Shown one piece after another: positions 25,899 through 34,006 of a DNA stretch of 64,000 bases. The stretch's first letter is position 1; each line of letters starts with the position of its first letter. The notes under the pieces are model-generated. The model worked only from the letters and a program-made list of their open reading frames with translations. It was not told where the DNA came from and searched no databases. The stretch spans positions 3,906,001 to 3,970,000 of the forward strand of contig OZ241897.1 in assembly GCA_965203535.1 (NCBI GenBank). Reading direction: 5' to 3'. Source of the DNA: JAJDTT01 sp022827025 (GTDB taxonomy: Bacteria; Acidobacteriota; UBA6911; RPQK01; JAJDTT01). The position numbers were made by a program, and so were the translations under genes.

Positions 25899-26425
25899 GC
25901 CTCTGGCGTTTTCTGGGCCTGAACAAGCTGGAGCCGCGCCAGGAGCCTGCCGAAGAGGGACATATCGTCCTTGAGATCGCCGCCAAGCTGGATCAACTGG
26001 AAGCCTCGGAAGCCCGGTACATCGCCTGCTTCTCCTACATTCTGAACCGGGTGGCCCATGCCGATCTGGAGATCAGTCCGGAAGAAGTCGCCCAGATGGA
26101 GAAGATCGTCCAGGAACATGGGGGACTGCCGGGGTCGCAATCGGTTCTGGTGGTTCAGATGGCCAAGACCCACAACCGGCTCTTCGGCGCCACGGACAAC
26201 TACCTGGTGACCCGCGAGTTCAATCGCATCGCCACCCGCGGTCAGAAGCTGGAACTGATGGGTTGCCTCCTGGCGGTGTCGGCTTCCCATGAAGGGATCT
26301 CCACGGCCGAGGACGCCGAGATGCGCCAGATCACCAAGGAACTGCAGCTCTCCCACCGGGATTTCATCGCCCTCCGGTCCCGCTTCCGGGACCACCTGAA
26401 CGTCCTCAGGAGGATCGAGGAATAG
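25895..26425 (+). CDS. TerB-like (tellurite-resistance/DjlA-type) helical protein
   Basis: The 176-residue all-helical protein has the TerB pattern: a first half with VAHADLEISPEEVAQMEKIV and a repeat-like second half with AVSASHEGISTAEDAEMRQI. The spaced Asp/Glu residues in these segments are candidates for metal binding. Family function is poorly defined. It is translationally coupled to the Gfo/Idh gene through an ATGA overlap. Confidence 0.72.
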   Translation: MSLWRFLGLNKLEPRQEPAEEGHIVLEIAAKLDQLEASEARYIACFSYILNRVAHADLEISPEEVAQMEKIVQEHGGLPGSQSVLVVQMAKTHNRLFGATDNYLVTREFNRIATRGQKLELMGCLLAVSASHEGISTAEDAEMRQITKELQLSHRDFIALRSRFRDHLNVLRRIEE

Positions 26426-26428
26426 GAG

Positions 26429-26595
26429 GGGCGACTTTTAGTCGCCCATGGGAAAGGCGTCTTATAGGCGCCCCGAATTCTTCGCCCTATGGTCACACTG
26501 GAGTCCGGCGCCTGAAACACGCCGACGACGCCCGTCCCGGTCGGTGCCCGGAAGGACGCCGGTGCTCGTTTGGAGGGGCGTCATTCTTGGCGCCC
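26429..26595. repeat. Chain of short hairpins; inverted copy of the 4393-4432 element
   Basis: Hairpins are GGGCGACT-TTT-AGTCGCCC (26429-26447), GGCGTCT-TAT-AGGCGCC (26456-26472) and GGGCGTC-ATTCTT-GGCGCCC (26576-26595, with one G-T pair). Positions 26478-26517 match the reverse complement of 4393-4432 at 36 of 40 bases. The block directly follows the TerB-like gene and precedes another 200-bp repeat block. Confidence 0.7.
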
Positions 26596-26656
26596 TCTTT
26601 CGAGCGTTGGGTGTGCTCGAAGCTCGGCGGCTGGACGTCTTGGGGCTTTTCTTCGG

Positions 26657-27010
26657 AGCTCCCCCACCGGCCCCGGTCCGGCGAAATCCTGCGTGAAAAG
26701 GAGTGGGGGTTTTCCTACCCCCACTCCCACGGGGGGACTAAAAGTCCCCCCTCCTATCCGCCCAACTCCGGCCCCGCCGGAGACCAGCGAAAGCAACTGC
26801 GGCGAAGAGGGGGACAAGAATGTCCCCCCTCCGAGGGTGCCCCATGTTTTCGAAGGAGTGGGGGTTTTCCTACCCCCACTCCCACGGGGGGACTGAAAGT
26901 CCCCCCTCCTATTCGCCCAACTCCGGCCCCGCCGGAGACCAGCGAAAGCAACTGCGGCGAAGAGGGGGACAAGAATGTCCCCCCTCCGGGTGCCCCATGG
27001 TTTTCTCAGA
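26657..27010 (+). repeat. Hairpin repeat block, one full and one 5'-deleted unit
   Basis: Unit one (26657 to about 26850) and a second unit lacking the first 45 bp (about 26851-27010) repeat the three hairpins of the 3351 array. Small differences (GGAGACCAGCGAAAGCAACTGCGGCG here, against GGGGCCCAGCGAAGGCAACC there) show an older divergence from the array copies. The orientation again matches the upstream plus-strand gene. Confidence 0.88.
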
Positions 27011-27199
27011 CGAAGGGAGATCGGTCCTTCCGTTCGTTTTCGGGCTGGGGGAGGGGTGAGGAAGAACACGGGCGGGGAGAGCCGATGCGGCCGTCCGGTT
27101 TTTCTTGAATGCGAGGTCGTAAGACGGCGCCAAGGATGACGCCGCTCCTTTACTTGCAACATGGATACTCCTCGGCGCATAAAATACGCCGCTGCCCCT
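27011..27199. other. Spacer with two further hairpins
   Basis: Near 27125-27150 the bases GGCGCCAAGGATGACGCC differ at one position from the reverse complement of the 26578-26594 hairpin. A second hairpin, CGGCGCATAAAATACGCCGC, lies at 27174-27193. No gene is supported. Confidence 0.45.
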
Positions 27200-28978
27200 C
27201 TACCGAATTCCCAGGCGCCTGGCGGTGTTGCGGATCCTCTCCATTCGATCCTCTACGGGCACGATTTTCGTGCCTTCCGGATCCGGCCGGGAGAGGTGGG
27301 CGTACTCGTAGACGTCGAAGCCGGCGAATCGCGGGTCGTGGTAAACCTGCTCCAGGTCGGAGACGTACTCCTGCATGGAGACGGTCCGCTTCAGATAGCG
27401 GTTCAGGTAGACGGGAATCCCCCTGCGATTGCACAGCGCCAGGGCCTCCTCCACCAGCGGATCGTCCAGGGCATTGTGGAGCAGGCCCCGGTCCGCCTCC
27501 GGGGCTTCGAACCAGGTGGTTCGAAGCGTGATGCCGTCGGCCAGCTCCTCCGTGAGCCAGGTCCGCCAATCGAATTCCAGGTTGGCGGGAAAGCCCATGA
27601 GCTGGCCGTGGCACGCCTCGGGCCCGAACGCCTCGGCGTGGACGTGGACCTGGAATTTCTTCCCGGCGTTCCGGATTCGGCGGCTCGCCTCGCGGATGAA
27701 CCGGGTGTAGTGGCGGCCCCGGAGGCGGGCGATCCGTGCGAGATCCCCATCCGTGCTCCCGATTCCGGTCCCGTATCTCTGCCGGTATTCCTCCAGCAAG
27801 GGCGCGTTGAAACCATACTCCAGGGGTTCGTCCGTCAGGGACCCGTGGGCGGAGACGCGGACGTCCACGCCGTCCACGCCCGCTTCCAGGAGCCGGTCCA
27901 CCCAACCCATCCAGAGCTTCTCCACCTCGGGGTAGACGGCGCAGGGAGTGCAGGCCAGCGCGTCGTTTCGTCCCCGGGCGAAGGCGATGCAGCCGCCCCA
28001 GTTCCATTTCGACTTGGTGACGATCCCGAACATGGTGCCTTCGGTGGAGGCGTTGTCGGTGTCCAACCGGACCGGGAAGGGTCCCATCCCCGAGTCGAAT
28101 TCCAATCCCCCCGTGCGGAAGTCCCGGGGGCGGATCCACATGGCGCTTCGGGTCGCGACGACGATGGGCAGCGGGTCCGGGCCGGGACCGTAGGCTTCGA
28201 TCATGGCCGAGGGAGCGTTGCCGAAGTCTCCCTTCTCGTCCTGGAAGTCGGTGGTGACCAGGATGAAGCGGTCGGTCAGATCGAGGCCCTCCAGCGTCAG
28301 GGTCCGCACGGGTGCGCCGGAAGCGGTCAACAGGCCGCCGAAGAACTCCCGGACCTCCCGGGGAGACGGCTCGACCCGGTCCGTCAGAGTAAAGTCCACC
28401 GGTTGCCGCCGATAGCGGTAGTTGTCCGGACTGGTCCAGATCTGGAGATGTTCCCTGCGGATGCGGGTGGGCGAGCCGTCCGCCTTCAGAAGCCGGATCT
28501 TCCGGATCGGAACAGAATCGAGATTCGGCGGCGCCTCCCGATGACGCCTCGCGACGCGGGTGTGGGGAAACCGCTCCACGAACGGGAACACCTGTTGGAG
28601 GCAACCTCCGATTCGGTTGACACGGGTGTGGTTTCCCTCCGGGGACCCTTCCGGGTACGTGCCCGCCAAGCCCGTGTTGAAGGGCTTCAGGACCGCGTAG
28701 ACCTCCAGTCCGTGACGGTGGGCGATGGGGGTCACCGCCTTCAGAGGCTCCCCGATTCGATCCACGGTGGCCCGGCCGTACTGCATGTAGTCGAAGGTGT
28801 TGCCCGCCCAGTACGAGCCGGCCTCCTCTTCGCCGTAGTAGAGCCAGTAGATTCTGCGGACCCCCAGGCTCTTGATCTGGAGGACCATTTCCTCCAGGAG
28901 CTCCAGGCTGTAGGGCCCGTAACGGACGTCGTCCGGGAAATCGACGGTGGCCGAGAGCAGAAACGGACGGGGACTCAA
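27200..28978 (-). CDS. Predicted TIM-barrel glycoside-hydrolase-like protein
   Basis: The 592 residues lack a clear signal peptide. Segments such as EMVLQIKSLGVRRIYWLYYG, VTPIAHRHGLEVYAVLKPFN, WVDRLLEAGVDGVDVRVSAH and GKKFQVHVHAEAF are spaced like the strands of an (alpha/beta)8 barrel of the family-10-like or alpha-amylase-superfamily type. A beta insert lies near 150-300. Acidic residues in VDGVDVRVSAHGSLTDEP and AEAFGPE are candidates for catalysis, but I cannot name a GH family. It starts 22 bp after the SDR stop, so the two are probably an operon. Confidence 0.6.
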   Translation of the reverse strand: MSPRPFLLSATVDFPDDVRYGPYSLELLEEMVLQIKSLGVRRIYWLYYGEEEAGSYWAGNTFDYMQYGRATVDRIGEPLKAVTPIAHRHGLEVYAVLKPFNTGLAGTYPEGSPEGNHTRVNRIGGCLQQVFPFVERFPHTRVARRHREAPPNLDSVPIRKIRLLKADGSPTRIRREHLQIWTSPDNYRYRRQPVDFTLTDRVEPSPREVREFFGGLLTASGAPVRTLTLEGLDLTDRFILVTTDFQDEKGDFGNAPSAMIEAYGPGPDPLPIVVATRSAMWIRPRDFRTGGLEFDSGMGPFPVRLDTDNASTEGTMFGIVTKSKWNWGGCIAFARGRNDALACTPCAVYPEVEKLWMGWVDRLLEAGVDGVDVRVSAHGSLTDEPLEYGFNAPLLEEYRQRYGTGIGSTDGDLARIARLRGRHYTRFIREASRRIRNAGKKFQVHVHAEAFGPEACHGQLMGFPANLEFDWRTWLTEELADGITLRTTWFEAPEADRGLLHNALDDPLVEEALALCNRRGIPVYLNRYLKRTVSMQEYVSDLEQVYHDPRFAGFDVYEYAHLSRPDPEGTKIVPVEDRMERIRNTARRLGIR

Positions 28979-29000
28979 GCGGCGGACCTCGTGAGGACGC

Positions 29001-29774
29001 TCATACCGTCGCCATCCAGCCGCCGTCCACCACCAGCGCCGAGCCGGTGATCCAGGACGCGTCGTCGGAAGCCAGGAAGACGCAGGCCCGGGCGATGTCC
29101 CGGGGAGTCCCGAACCGGGGCAGGAGCGTCCGCTGTCGTCCGTCCTCGATCTGTTCCGGAGTCAGGTAGTCCTGGTTGGCCGTTTCGATGAAGCCGGGAC
29201 AGACGGCGTTGACGGTAATGCCCAGGGGACCCAGCTCCACGGCCGTGTCGCGGGCCAGGTTCACCACGGCGGCTTTCGTCGGGGCGTAGACCGGACCCGC
29301 TCCTCCGCCTCTGTAGTTCACGGAAGAGATGTGGATGATGCGTCCGTGGGATGACTGCTTCAGGTGGGGAACCGCCGCCCTGGTGGTCAGGAAGAGCGCC
29401 CGGAGATTGATCGACAGGACCCGGTCCCAGTCGGCCACGGCCAGGGTCTGGGACGTTCCCGGGACGTGGACGCCGGCGTTGTTGACCAGGATGTCCAACG
29501 CGCCGAATTCCTCGACCGTCCGGGCAACGAGTTGTTGGACGAAGTCCTCGCAGGCGATGTCTCCCCGGAGGAAGATCCCCCGGCCGCCGGATCCCTGAAT
29601 CTCTTCCACGGTGGGCTTGCGGGGTTCGGTTTCGTAGTAACGGCCGACCTTTGGGGTCTCCCGGATGTCGGCGACCGCCACCGCGGCTCCCTCCCGCGCC
29701 AGCTCCAGGGCGATGCCGCGGCCGATTCCCGAGCTCCCTCCGGTCACGATGGCCACTCTGCGCTGCAACCGCAT
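29001..29774 (-). CDS. Short-chain dehydrogenase/reductase (SDR)
   Basis: The classical SDR of 257 residues has the cofactor motif TGGSSGIGRG, NNAGVH, the catalytic Ser/Tyr/Lys set (ISSVNYRGGGAGPVYAPTKAA) and the PG motif in VCPGFIETAN. An Asp (VADI) at the end of the second strand predicts NAD(H) preference. It likely acts on a sugar or polyol given the downstream TIM-barrel gene, but that is inference. Confidence 0.9.
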   Translation of the reverse strand: MRLQRRVAIVTGGSSGIGRGIALELAREGAAVAVADIRETPKVGRYYETEPRKPTVEEIQGSGGRGIFLRGDIACEDFVQQLVARTVEEFGALDILVNNAGVHVPGTSQTLAVADWDRVLSINLRALFLTTRAAVPHLKQSSHGRIIHISSVNYRGGGAGPVYAPTKAAVVNLARDTAVELGPLGITVNAVCPGFIETANQDYLTPEQIEDGRQRTLLPRFGTPRDIARACVFLASDDASWITGSALVVDGGWMATV

Positions 29775-29873
29775 AGGACGTCACCTTGGGAATTGACCGC
29801 GAAGTGGGGGAATGATACCAGACTCCCAGGCGGGACCGTACCGTTCCAAACCCTGTCTGGAAAGCGGAGCCGG

Positions 29874-30590
29874 ATGCTGGGAAATGCGTTCAAGGCCGAG
29901 TTCCTGGATTTCCAAAAGGGGATCCGGGTGGGGCACCTGGAGCCCCGGGCCCGCATCACCCAGATCCTGAAGCTGTCCCTTCAGCAGCGTTACGGGCAGG
30001 ACTTCATCATCGACCGCTGGGGCCGCGGCGTCTATTGGCAGTGGATCTGTTTCCTGCCGCGGGCCAATCGGCGGGCCAAGCCCATCTCGGGCGGCCGCAA
30101 CTTCTCCAGCGCCAAGTTCTTCATCATGGTCGACCGGGAGGAGGAACTGTTCAAGACCGGCCTTCACGTGGAACGGGGGTTGATCCAGGCGCCGGACTCG
30201 CAAGAGGACTACCGGCTGCGGCCGGACTGGGACTGGCATCGGCTCGCCCAAGGCCTGGCGCCGGACGGATGGTGGGATCGGGAGGTCCGCCGCCTGATCG
30301 AAGAAGACGGGTTCCAGGTGACGCTGGGGTCGTTCAGAACCGGTCTCCGATCCTTCTCCGGACGCCTGCCTCCGGCATCGGATCTTCGCGGCATCATTGC
30401 GACAGCGCCGCCGGACAAGTGGTTCGTATTCCAGTTGCACTATCCCATGACGCCGGAAGAGGTCGAGGGCTCGGCGGGCCCCGACCTGGTGGCCGGAATG
30501 CTGGCGGTCTTCCGGGAACTGACGCCGGTGATGAATCTCTGCCTGGAGGACGCCGTCACCTTGCGTCCGGAGCCCGGCGCGGTTACTTGA
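29874..30590 (+). CDS. Conserved hypothetical protein
   Basis: The ATG at 29874 begins a 238-residue protein with a compact alpha/beta composition (DFIIDRWGRGVYWQWICFLP, NFSSAKFFIMVDREEELFKT, WFVFQLHYPMTPEEVEG). I do not recognise the family. Codon use matches neighbouring genes, supporting a real gene. Its coding end overlaps the convergent DUF3179 gene by 8 bp. Confidence 0.65.
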   Translation: MLGNAFKAEFLDFQKGIRVGHLEPRARITQILKLSLQQRYGQDFIIDRWGRGVYWQWICFLPRANRRAKPISGGRNFSSAKFFIMVDREEELFKTGLHVERGLIQAPDSQEDYRLRPDWDWHRLAQGLAPDGWWDREVRRLIEEDGFQVTLGSFRTGLRSFSGRLPPASDLRGIIATAPPDKWFVFQLHYPMTPEEVEGSAGPDLVAGMLAVFRELTPVMNLCLEDAVTLRPEPGAVT

Positions 30591-31986
30591 CCAGCCGGGT
30601 GTTGGGAAACTGGGCGCGCCAGCCGAACCAGAAGGCGCGGTGCGCGGCCAGGCGGATGAGTTTTTCACCGTCCGGTCCCACCAGGGCGGTCTCCGTCGCC
30701 TCCCACTGCCGCCCCGATTCGTCCCTGACCCTGGAATTCCGGTCCCACCTGGTGAACGTGATTCCCGTGGCGTCGTACACCCGGTTGGCCCCCGACTTGT
30801 CGGTGAGAATGACCAGTTCCTGACCGGCCACCCGATCCTGGTGCACCCGGCGCTTGCGCAGGAACCGGGTGTCCCAGGCGACCGCCTCACCGTCCATGAG
30901 CATGGCCACGACTTCCTGCTTGTTCTTCAGGCGCTTGTCCTGAAAGGGGGTGGGGAACATGAGCCGGTCGGTGGCGAAATACTCCCGGTAGGCGGCGCCT
31001 TCCCCGTAGTCCCGCTCGTGGCCCGTGTCCAGGGACAGGACCCTGGTCTCCGGGTGCCGCCGCCGCCATTCCTTCCAGCGGGTGGTGACGATGGGCAGGC
31101 GTTTCAACTGCAGCCCCGTGCCCACCAGGGAGCCCATGACGGGGACCCCCTCCAGGGCGGACCAGAGGGTGTTGGTCTGGCGGTCGTACATCAGCTTGTT
31201 GGACCGGTAGAGGAAGCCGCTGGTCCCGAAGCTGAACTGTTGGTCTCCCACCTTCTGGTCGTAGAGGACGGCGGCGCCGCACAGGGTGCAGTAGGCGCAG
31301 GTGACGTCGATTCCGCCGACACGATCGTTGAAGAGTTCGTGCCAGGCCAGAATCCGCTTGGGATAGGCCTTGGCTTCGCCGTTCAGGTAGACGCCGAAGA
31401 CGATGTGGTTGTTCTTGAGGTAGTCGGCCTCCGCGGCGGAGATCATCTCGGGATATTCCAGCGGCGGAATGCCGTCCTTCTTCACGCCGCCCCAGACCAC
31501 CTCGTCGAGACGAATCGTGCGGGGGGGGCTGGGGTTGAAATAGCGGGCGAAACGTTTGTCGATGAAGGAATAGAGCGTGGCCTTGAAGGTTGCATATTCG
31601 GGATGTAACTGTTCCTCCCGGTTCCAGATCCAGCGCCACCAGCGGTCCGTGTCAGCCGGCAGATTCTGGCCGGTCCCCTTGCGCAGAAGCCTCAGGACGT
31701 TCTGGCCGCGGGCGTCTCCGGGGGGAACCAGCATGAAGATCTCCACCAGCATGGGGGCGAATCCCGGATGCCAGTTGGCTTCCAGCTTGCGGGCGGCGGC
31801 CCGGTGCACCTTGCGGTCGGGGCTGGCCAGGTCGCCGACGGCGGCGGTGGGAGAAGCGTCGCCGGTCTCGGCGGATTGGGCCAAGCCGTCAGCCGGGGCG
31901 CAGGCCAGCAGCATCAGGATCGCCCACACGATTCCGGGTCGCTTTCCGTCTCCCGCCGACATCGATCCTGTTTGAAGAGTGGTCAT
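30583..31986 (-). CDS. DUF3179-domain protein, exported
   Basis: The 467-residue protein has a signal peptide (IVWAILMLLACAPADGLAQ). Residues from about 190 on show the DUF3179 signature: VFGVYLNGEAKAYPKRILAW, HELFNDRVGGIDVTCAYCTL(C), and GTSGFLYRSNKLMYDRQTNT, followed by WSALEG. The CxxC pair in TCAYCTLC may bind a metal or form a disulfide. Residues 40-150 look HEAT-like. Function is unknown. The start could also be ATG 31962. It is the last gene of a four-gene minus-strand operon. Confidence 0.85.
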   Translation of the reverse strand: MTTLQTGSMSAGDGKRPGIVWAILMLLACAPADGLAQSAETGDASPTAAVGDLASPDRKVHRAAARKLEANWHPGFAPMLVEIFMLVPPGDARGQNVLRLLRKGTGQNLPADTDRWWRWIWNREEQLHPEYATFKATLYSFIDKRFARYFNPSPPRTIRLDEVVWGGVKKDGIPPLEYPEMISAAEADYLKNNHIVFGVYLNGEAKAYPKRILAWHELFNDRVGGIDVTCAYCTLCGAAVLYDQKVGDQQFSFGTSGFLYRSNKLMYDRQTNTLWSALEGVPVMGSLVGTGLQLKRLPIVTTRWKEWRRRHPETRVLSLDTGHERDYGEGAAYREYFATDRLMFPTPFQDKRLKNKQEVVAMLMDGEAVAWDTRFLRKRRVHQDRVAGQELVILTDKSGANRVYDATGITFTRWDRNSRVRDESGRQWEATETALVGPDGEKLIRLAAHRAFWFGWRAQFPNTRLVK

Positions 31987-31993
31987 ACCCGGT

Positions 31994-32515
31994 TCAATAG
32001 GAAACTTCCGTCCCTTTCCGAAGGACCCAGTAGAGTCGCCGCGCGGCCGGTTCCTCCATCTCCAGTTGCAGGACCGAAACCTCGCGCACCAGGGATTGAA
32101 ACTGCGCCAGGATCAGGCGCAGCCGCCGGCTGGAGCGCTTCTGCCAGGTCAAGCCGACCAGGTCCGGAGGAGCGACGAACAGGACCGATCCGTTCTCCAA
32201 CTCCACGGCATAGGTGTTGGGCATGGCGTCGACGCCGCGACGGGAGATCAGCGGCGCCGGTTTTCCCTGGGCAACCCGAATTTCCTCCACGGGGCGGGGC
32301 GGGTCCAGCTTCAAGACCCGGGAGGAACGAACGGGGTCGGAGCCGCGGTTGGATCTTCGTATGGGAATCTCTTTGAGCAGGATTCCCCGTTGCACGATCC
32401 GCGCCGCGTCGACTGAGATTTCCACTTGCGGGCCGGTCTGTGCGGAGAATGCCCGCCCGGCTGAAGGCAGCCCCAGGAAGAGGACCGTGAGAAGGAGCCG
32501 GTGCCGCCTCCCCAT
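31994..32515 (-). CDS. Exported hypothetical protein
   Basis: ATG 32515 gives a 173-residue protein with a clear signal peptide (MGRRHRLLLTVLFLGLPSAG, then RAFSAQ). The rest is a basic alpha/beta sequence with no motif I recognise. The start codon overlaps the final base of the L,D-transpeptidase stop codon, and only 7 bp separate it from the DUF3179 gene, so it belongs to the same operon and is probably periplasmic. Confidence 0.7.
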   Translation of the reverse strand: MGRRHRLLLTVLFLGLPSAGRAFSAQTGPQVEISVDAARIVQRGILLKEIPIRRSNRGSDPVRSSRVLKLDPPRPVEEIRVAQGKPAPLISRRGVDAMPNTYAVELENGSVLFVAPPDLVGLTWQKRSSRRLRLILAQFQSLVREVSVLQLEMEEPAARRLYWVLRKGTEVSY

Positions 32516-33090
32516 CAGAAGATGAAAACCGGAGTCCCCAACGGCGCCAGGTCCACGAGCTTGTTCAGGTCGGGTTCGGACAACCGGATGCATCCGTGGG
32601 TCACGTTCTGTCCCAGAAGCCGGGTGTAGAGAGTCCCGTGGATGTAGTAGCCGTCTCCGATTCCCAGGGCGAAACTTCCCAGGACCCCGTATTCCATCCG
32701 GTCGCCGTCCCGCTCGGGAAGGGGCTCACCCTCTTCCACGTATGCCCAATCGGGTTTGCGCCAGACCGGGAACTCGGTCACGTACGTGATCTCGAATTCA
32801 CCGCGGGGAGTATCGAACGTCCACTGCCGGTCGCCGACGATCAGGCGGTGCCCGCTCCCGGTTGCGCACAGCGCGTCGAGAAGGACCCGCCGCCCGTGAC
32901 GGACATAGAGACGGTTCTCCGCCGTGTCGATGAGAATGATGCGCCCCCGCGGCGGGTTTTTCCGGGATTTGGAATGATCCCGCGCCGCCGGGGCGGGGCT
33001 GGCGCCGTACGCTTCAAACCGGCTCTCGGGGCTGGAAAAGGCGGAAGCCCCCAGTAGGACGGCGCCAAGCAGGAGAAGGGCTCGGTTCAG
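32515..33090 (-). CDS. L,D-transpeptidase (YkuD domain), apparent CTG start
   Basis: The YkuD catalytic region is clear: YYIHGT and THGCIRLSEPDL, with the active-site Cys, preceded by a typical beta-sandwich (RIILIDTAENRLYVRHGRRV). It cross-links peptidoglycan or attaches protein to it. A canonical start (GTG 32781) would delete the fold's N-terminal half. The frame upstream gives a perfect signal peptide (LNRALLLLGAVLLGASAFSS) beginning at CTG 33090, which overlaps the TGA of the upstream gene (CTGA). No ATG, GTG or TTG exists between the in-frame TGA at 33118 and that codon. Confidence 0.85.
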   Translation of the reverse strand: MNRALLLLGAVLLGASAFSSPESRFEAYGASPAPAARDHSKSRKNPPRGRIILIDTAENRLYVRHGRRVLLDALCATGSGHRLIVGDRQWTFDTPRGEFEITYVTEFPVWRKPDWAYVEEGEPLPERDGDRMEYGVLGSFALGIGDGYYIHGTLYTRLLGQNVTHGCIRLSEPDLNKLVDLAPLGTPVFIF

Positions 33091-33686
33091 CGTCGCCTTC
33101 TCTGCTGAATGGCCTGCTCAATCTCGGAGCTGACTCCGTCCGCCTTCCGCTTGACTGCGCCGAATTGATTCAAGGCGTCCATGTACTTGCCCGCATCGTA
33201 GGCCTGCTGCGCGCCTGCCTGCGTGGCCTCGGCCGAGGCTACGTCGGCCTCCAGAGCGGCCACGCTCTCTCGGGCTGCCTTGCCCCGGCGAGGCGCCTTG
33301 CGCAACATGCCCTGGGCGTTTTCGATGGCGGCCTGAGCCGCTTCGTTGGCCGCCTCCGCCTGGGCCTTGACCTTGATCTTGTTCTCACCGGCCGCTGCGG
33401 TTGCGGCTTCGGCCTCGGAAGTGGCGCGGCTCAAGAGCTCCCTGGCCTGATCGTAACTTCGGGTCAGGGCGAAGCTGTCATCCTGCATGGCGATCTCGTC
33501 TTCGGCCTCCTTCACCGTCGCCGACGCCTTGCCGAGATCATCCGGCGCGTAGGTTCCGGCCTCCGCGGCCCGGGCCGCGTCCACAGCTTGGCGCGCCGCG
33601 TCGAGATCCGACACCGGCGGGCTGTCGCAACCCGTGAGAAGCACCAGCAATGCGGCGCAAGACGAGAACAGGAGAGCTCTTCTCAT
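33087..33686 (-). CDS. DUF4398-like helical lipoprotein
   Basis: The signal peptide ends in a lipobox (LLTGC), so the mature 182-residue protein is lipid-anchored. It is nearly all Ala/Glu/Lys-rich helix (EAATAAAGENKIKVKAQAEA) with coiled-coil character, as in DUF4398 and Lpp/Pal-associated spacer proteins. Position directly before an L,D-transpeptidase suggests a role linking outer membrane and peptidoglycan. It is the first gene of the operon, with GGAGG before the ATG. Confidence 0.8.
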   Translation of the reverse strand: MRRALLFSSCAALLVLLTGCDSPPVSDLDAARQAVDAARAAEAGTYAPDDLGKASATVKEAEDEIAMQDDSFALTRSYDQARELLSRATSEAEAATAAAGENKIKVKAQAEAANEAAQAAIENAQGMLRKAPRRGKAARESVAALEADVASAEATQAGAQQAYDAGKYMDALNQFGAVKRKADGVSSEIEQAIQQRRRR

Positions 33687-34006
33687 GTGACCTCCTTCAG
33701 ACCTTCCCGAGTCTGTTCGTGAGAGTAGAAATACGCATTGGCCAATAATTGGTCCATGTTAGCATGTTTGCCTCCGGTCCTGGAACCGGGGATGTCTTCG
33801 TGATTTCCGGAGTTTGGAGTCTGCGCGGTAGAAACGATCGTAGCGGGAAAGCGGGGAATCGAGGCCGGATTTTCACGATTTGGAGGGGCATAGTTGTTCT
33901 ATTCGCCGAGAAATCGCACGAATATGGACCGATTCTACCGCTTTCGCAGTAGATCAATTTCTGCCGCGCAGGCTCCTTGGCCCGAATCGGCCGGAGCACT
34001 CATTGC
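33687..34006. other. AT-richer divergent control region
   Basis: This 320-bp spacer between divergent genes is richer in A+T than its surroundings. It contains the perfect 11-bp palindrome CCAATAATTGG (33742-33752). No -35/-10 pair with standard spacing stands out, and I see no ORF. Confidence 0.45.

Noticed and set aside
29364..29873. Upstream extension of the hypothetical gene at 29874
   Set aside because: It is antisense to the SDR gene and has no homologous character; the ATG at 29874 fits the start of normal codon use.
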